The notes under the pieces are model-generated. The model searched no databases and was not told where the DNA came from. It saw nothing but the letters and a program-made list of their open reading frames with translations. From assembly GCA_025642075.2 (NCBI GenBank), contig JAODUO010001627.1, positions 16,001-80,000 of the forward strand: DNA of 64,000 nt, read 5' to 3'. The translations under genes were made by a program, and so were the position numbers. The stretch is from Ridgeia piscesae (lineage: Eukaryota > Annelida > Polychaeta > Sabellida > Siboglinidae). How positions within the stretch are numbered: the first letter of the stretch is position 1; the number at the start of each line of letters is the position of its first letter. Shown here one piece after another: positions 59,400 through 64,000 of the stretch.

Positions 59400-59488
59400 A
59401 GTTATTGGTCCTCCGTTCACCGCCATCCACATTTGTCCAGGATTGCGGGGCCATGGCCCCCCGGCCCTCCTCTGGCTATGCCACTGTT
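59400..59488 (-). mobile_element. Possible DNA-transposon terminus
   Basis: The minus strand from 59488 starts CAGTGGCATAGCCAGAGGAG and continues GGCCGGGGGGCCATGGCCCC. CAGTGGCGTAGCCAG-type ends with a GGGCCATGGCCCC block are, to my knowledge, common in non-autonomous (probably hAT-like) elements of many animals. Only one end is visible. Confidence 0.35.
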
Positions 59489-59911
59489 ATCGTATTCCTG
59501 AGGACTGGAGCTATATTTATATGAACTTAGTTAGAAAGAAAAGCAGTCAGTGATTCATTGTTTAGTTGTTATTCTCGTCAGAGTATAGCAGGCTTGTGTA
59601 TTCACGGTGTTGACATTATAGTTGGCTCCTGTGGGTAATTTCAAGTTAGTTAACGGATGAATTCCTCATAAACGGGCATAATCTGTATGTCGTCAAACTT
59701 AGTAAATGTTTCACAACTTAGTTGGACAGTAGATTACCATTGAACATCCGTTAATTATTAACTATATAGTCAAATTGGCCGAGTCACTCAGGACTAGATT
59801 GAAGACAGGCTGTAATTATTGTACGATATACATATATGCTGAATTTGGTGACAGTAATAACAGGATAATGGATATCAATTATGTTCACTGCATGTATGTG
59901 TATGTATGTAT

Positions 59912-59963
<52 letters not shown>

Positions 59964-59994
59964 TGAACTATTTATATATCTGTATATCATTATC

Positions 59995-60052
<58 letters not shown>

Positions 60053-60289
60053 TGCGATGTAACTCTTGTATTGTATACTTATTGTGGTGGTCAAACGTAT
60101 TGTGGTGGACAAACAGATATCATCATTTATTGTATAAATATTTGTGTTAGTACATGTTTCTATAATAACGCAACGCACGACGTCGATTTTACTATAATGG
60201 AGTTATACTAAGGTTGCACATGACATGGCAGCTTAAACTCATCACATGAAAAACAATCGCGCTATTGTGCTAAGTCAAACGATGAGATG
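59489..60289. other. AT-rich interval with two TA tracts
   Basis: (TA)n at about 59909-59960 and 60000-60050, 40 bp apart. A GTATTGTGGTGGWCAAACRK phrase is tandemly repeated twice near 60076-60115. No gene recognised. Confidence 0.8.
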
Positions 60290-60905
60290 AAACAGGCATA
60301 TACACCATGAGCAATGTCATAACCTCAAACGTATCTGCTGAGAGAAAAAATAAATCACTACTCTTCAAACATGTACTAATGTTACCCTTGAAGATGTCGC
60401 GGTGCTTGGCGAATGCTGTCTATCCGGCCGTAATTCTTCTTTGAATCTCCTTGACTTGGTTTTTGTTTCTGGTGCTGTATCTCTGTCCCATGTAGATGTA
60501 GCTTTTAACGTTCTCGATCTGAGTGTTGTTGACATAAATTAGTTTGTCGTTTTCCATCATCACTTTTGTCATTGACTTGTTCATCTTCTAACCCTGATCT
60601 TCACTTTCATCAGCCAATTCATGAAGCATTTGTTGGCAAATAAGTATGTCGTCGGCAAAGGGAAGATGACAAATATATTCGCCGTCTATCTTCATGCCTC
60701 TGGTTTCCCAACTCAGTCGTCGGAATATGCTTTCGAGTGCTGCCGTGAATAGCTTGGGCGATATGGTATCTCCCTGTCGTACTCCTCTCCTGATGTTAAT
60801 GTTAATGGAGATTTCCTTCGGGAGTTCGATGTACCCGTCTTCTATTTTATTCTTCAGTACTGTTTGATATTCCACTGAGTCCAAAGGCGAATGCGATGCA
60901 ACCAA
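60290..60905 (-). mobile_element. RTE/BovB-like LINE RT fragment
   Basis: The minus strand reads HSPLDSVEYQTVLKNK, IRRGVRQGDTISPKLFTAAL, ESIFRRLSWETRGMKIDGEY, ICHLPFADDILICQQMLHEL and, after a stop near 60587, KLIYVNNTQIENVKSYIYMG, QRYSTRNKNQVKEIQRRITA, AFAKHRDIFKGN. RGVRQGDTISPKLFTAxLE and the FADD box (60648-60659) followed by YLGQ are diagnostic of RTE/BovB-type reverse transcriptases. The copy has only a stop or two and the box is intact, so it looks younger than most LINEs here. It is truncated at both ends. Confidence 0.85.
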
Positions 60906-61534
60906 GTGATCTCAGGTGTGTTGTATGCTGCATCCATGACAGACTTCCCAGTACGGATGGAGTATGCTCTGACTTCCAGCCCAGTCAGTTACCCAGACTG
61001 ACTAGAGCCCAATATGGAATGCAGGTTGTTGACATACCAATAGGGTGATGCCTGACTACTTTTGCATTTAGTGGATGCCATGGTCTGGCAAATATGCCAT
61101 GAGCCTTTGGTTAATCTCTCTCGACACTATAAGATAGGTTCAGCATTTTTTCAGTGAACTATGTCGGCTTGGATATCGATGGCATTACTGTGTGAGTTCT
61201 CCTTCTTTGATGGTACTGCATACAAGGTTCATTTTGCGGTACATCCACATCTACCTGTACACGAAACAAAGTGACAATTAAAATGGCTCTGACGTATGAT
61301 ATTTTACATGTAATGATACATTTAGCAAAAGTCAGTAATACAATTGTTTGGTATTTTGGTATTCATGTTATAAAACATGTAATACTTTACTCAGACCTAT
61401 TAAATCCAACAACATTTCAACTACTGTATGAAACATTCAGCCACACTTAAATTAATATGCGAAGAATAAATGTATAAAGGAAAAGTATCACACACTATCT
61501 GTAGCCGATACTTTTCTTACAGGTGAGTAAAAGA
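60906..61534. other. Interval with no recognised gene
   Basis: Upstream side of the RTE fragment. No endonuclease domain is recognisable. Confidence 0.4.
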
Positions 61535-62400
61535 ATCCGGGATAAACCCCCTCGGACAAAACCCTCTACATACATAATTCCATCTAGACATAAGCCCATC
61601 CCGGACATAAGCCCCTCGGACAAAACTCAATCATCACATATGCTAGCCTCAATAATGATTATAGGAATAAGTACTTTATTTTATTTATTGCAAAATACAT
61701 CAACTTTCATGCGCAATCCGTCAGACTGTTTATTTCCATCGAATGTTGTGGCCGATACTATCCGTCATTTCGACGGGGTGAAATATGGGTGGACGGGTAT
61801 ACCAATTAAGGAGCACCAACAATCTTCATAAATCCAAGATATTGTCAGTTATGCCTTAGAAATGAGTGTAGATGGTGTCACATGTATGTTTGTAGTCCTT
61901 TTCAGGCCAAACAAAACATTTACAGTTTGTAAACTGGCTGAACAGTTGACATCTATGTGTCCACCAAAAATGTGTGACTGGCAAAGATTTGATCCTGCAT
62001 AAAGCCCTGGGTCAGTGTCTGGTGAATGGTCTTCCTGCCATCCCAGCAGTCCTTGCACAAGTTGCATAGCTTGTCCTGGAGGTCTTTTGTTTGCCGTCGA
62101 ATCCGTTTCTTTTGACGGTCACCTTGATAGTTTTGCAGCATAATGGTGGCCGCCATGGCACAATCTTTTCGCAGACTGTCAATATCTAGCTAGATGCTCG
62201 GGTGTGCATGACCTACCAGCTTACTGAAAGCATTGCATGTAAACAGACTCATGGATGAAGCTTGAAACTTGGTGTATTTTGCAACAGAAATAAAAGTAAA
62301 GCACTTATTCCTTTAATCATTCTTGAGTCTAGTATCTATGATGAGGGTGTTTTCCGCAAGGGGTTTATGTCCAGAATGGGCTTTTGTCGGGGTTTCGTTC
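61535..62400. mobile_element. Possible ~870 bp element with inverted end motifs
   Basis: The left end carries GATAAACCCCCTCGGACAAA, CATAAGCCCATCCCGGACAT and AAGCCCCTCGGACAAAAC. The right end (about 62345-62400) carries the complement types GTGTTTTCCGCAAGGGGTTT, ATGTCCAGAATGGGC and TTTTGTCGGGG. The interior is open on the minus strand in two frames (61849-62156) with QTKDLQDKLCNLCKDCWDGR and LTQGFMQDQIFASHTF, which I cannot assign. Inverted end similarity is by motif, not full alignment. Confidence 0.4.
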
Positions 62401-62429
62401 GACGTGTAGGCCTATGTCATTATTTCAGA

Positions 62430-62560
62430 GATAGAGTAATCGTACTGTGTACTCATACTCAGTAATAATCGTACTCATACTTTCTGAGTAATCGTACTCT
62501 TACTCGAGTACATTGGTCCAAAAGAAAGTTACTCGTACTCGAGTACATTATAAAAGTAAC
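62430..62560. repeat. GTACTCGAGTAC-type palindrome cluster
   Basis: TAATCGTACTC, ACTCGAGTACATT and TACTCGTACTCGAGTAC recur several times, with perfect ACTCGAGT palindromes. Related in style, though not identical, to 14046-14119. Confidence 0.75.
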
Positions 62561-64000
62561 AGTAAACAGTTGCAAGCAAATATATTAGGCAGATACAGAT
62601 GGATTAAATCTGTATTGTAATCACTCCATCTCCGGACTATCATAATATAGTAACTTGAATTGCTAATACACAATATATGTATATAATATGTATATGTACA
62701 TTGTATCTAGAAAGTGAAATTTTTCTAAGGAAATTACTTTGAGGTAACCAGTTAAATTTTGCCACCTCTTGTAAATATTGAGATATTTTGACATAATTTC
62801 CAGGATTTTATTGTCGTATAACAATTCTTTCAGTGTACTGAACAATTTGCCCATGGGATGTAGCATTAGGTACATGTTTGCTATAGCTAATGTCATCTCG
62901 ACAAATGGAATAATCTTAATGACTAAAAAATGGGGCTCATGTTGTGTAATTAACTAGTATTTTACGTACCCTGTATTAGTGCTGGATGTTTCTGTGAATA
63001 GAAGTGATAGAAGTGACTGCTTTTTTATATGTACCAAACATATTTTTAACTTTTTCCTAATATTTTATTACTGCTTTGTTTTTTATTTGATGTGCATGTG
63101 ATACTAAAAATAAATACATATATCATGTGCAGTGATTGTACCTGTGGTTGTACTTGTATTGTGCTTGTCATTATTTTGTAGTCAATATCATCAAGTAGTT
63201 TCAATACGATTTGTTCACTTTATGCTGTCTTTACTTTAGTTGACTTGTGATTCCAACAATATACAATTTATTAAAGACACCCATTACTGCAAATTTCTCA
63301 TGCAGACAAATAAACTATCATATGCAAGGACATATTCAGAAATCAATTTTAGCGGGTACCCAAATTTCAACTGGAGGATGAACCAAATGGTGTAGCCTAA
63401 GTGTTGTCAATACCGCAGCACCATACCTTCAGCCACATCACCTTCTAGCACATTTCAAACACTCTAGAGGCACATATGTATTATGTATGAAAAATTACTA
63501 AGGTCTTGGAGGCACATCCCCAGAGGGACAGGCCCCTTGCATTCACAAATGACATACACCTGTAGTGTTTACTGATTGTAGTGTATACATGTATATTTTT
63601 ATAAAAGGTTTGTTGACAGAGTAATGTGTACCACACCATATATTTACCTGAGATGAAGAGCTATACATGCTGCATACTGTGTTTGATGATGAAACTTTCA
63701 GAAAATATGAAACATGTATGCATTTAAATATTAATATACTAGTAAAAGTAGCAAAATAGTTGTCTCTTGTGAGGGGAACATATGCATCTTATCATGGACT
63801 TTAAAACTGCGCGAATAGTCTACGGTATGGTTATGTTAGTCCATTAATTAATTATGACTCTGCATTGGCACTGCCTCTAGCGAATTAGTTATTTATTAGC
63901 GAAGACAAATCCGGACCGAAGGACAGGATTAGCGACTATTAGTACAAGGCATAGGCGAATACCGCCAAATCACATAATCTTTATTGTCATATGACTAAAC
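62561..64000. other. AT-rich interval, nothing recognised
   Basis: No coding frame longer than about 77 codons, no repeat boundary, no RNA gene recognised. Confidence 0.45.

Overview
The window looks like intergenic or intronic DNA from a large, repeat-rich animal genome. A marine invertebrate is most likely, but the sequence does not fix the phylum. The evidence is a mixture of several non-LTR retrotransposon lineages (L2-like, CR1/Jockey-like, RTE-like and RTE/BovB-like), a PIF/Harbinger (HARBI1-like) transposase remnant, very long microsatellites, and only isolated exon-like host coding segments with intron borders. There is nothing bacterial: no operons, no rRNA, no tRNA that I could recognise, and no CRISPR array. 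Most long open frames are translations of simple repeats.

Layout. 0.36-2.64 kb: decayed L2-like LINE (+). 2.99-4.44 kb: RTE-like LINE endonuclease region (-) with a CR1-like 3' end inserted into it. 6.2-8.6 kb: (TATG)n, a degenerate 53-72 bp tandem repeat, (TA)n and (CACGCA)n. 9.0-15.85 kb: the first of four large inverted-repeat elements. It has arms of about 0.85-1.05 kb, a one-directional array of ~160 bp units, and a Harbinger transposase remnant in the middle. 16.4-22.4 kb: a LINE C-terminus, two further inverted-repeat elements and a LINE linker fragment. 22.6-23.3 kb: LINE ORF1 protein remnant (-). 23.9-26.1 kb: an inverted-repeat element of a different family, full of palindromic ATGGCGG motifs. 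26.4-29.9 kb: a LINE fragment, then a minus-strand LINE split cleanly by a plus-strand CR1-like LINE. 30.3 kb: possible first coding exon (-). 32.6-32.9 kb: PAN/apple-like exon (+). 35.65-36.09 kb: small TIR element (MITE). 37.6-41.1 kb: nearly complete LINE (-). 44.0-44.75 kb: 208 bp direct repeats with matching 4 bp flanks. 46.5-47.9 kb: LINE fragment (+). 48.7-49.3 kb: uninterrupted 584 bp (AC)n. 50.2-53.0 kb: second RTE-like copy (+) carrying a ~770 bp (GGAAGA)n expansion. 53.1-58.3 kb: fourth large inverted-repeat element. 58.76-58.91 kb: Thr-rich stalk plus transmembrane exon (-). 60.3-60.9 kb: RTE/BovB RT fragment (-). The rest is AT-rich sequence in which I recognise nothing.

The most unusual content is the inverted-repeat family at 9.0-15.8, 16.7-18.8, 19.6-22.4 and 53.1-58.3 kb. 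Long inverted arms flank (in two copies) a directional array of degenerate ~160 bp repeats. The arms repeatedly carry motifs matching animal transcription-factor sites: NRF1-like TGCGCAYGCGCA, an RFX X-box-like palindrome, DR1 nuclear-receptor repeats and CTCF-like CTAGGGGGCGC. No intact transposase of this family is present here. All arm boundaries and homologies were found by eye and need a dot plot to refine. Organism identity, element mobility and regulatory activity are inference.
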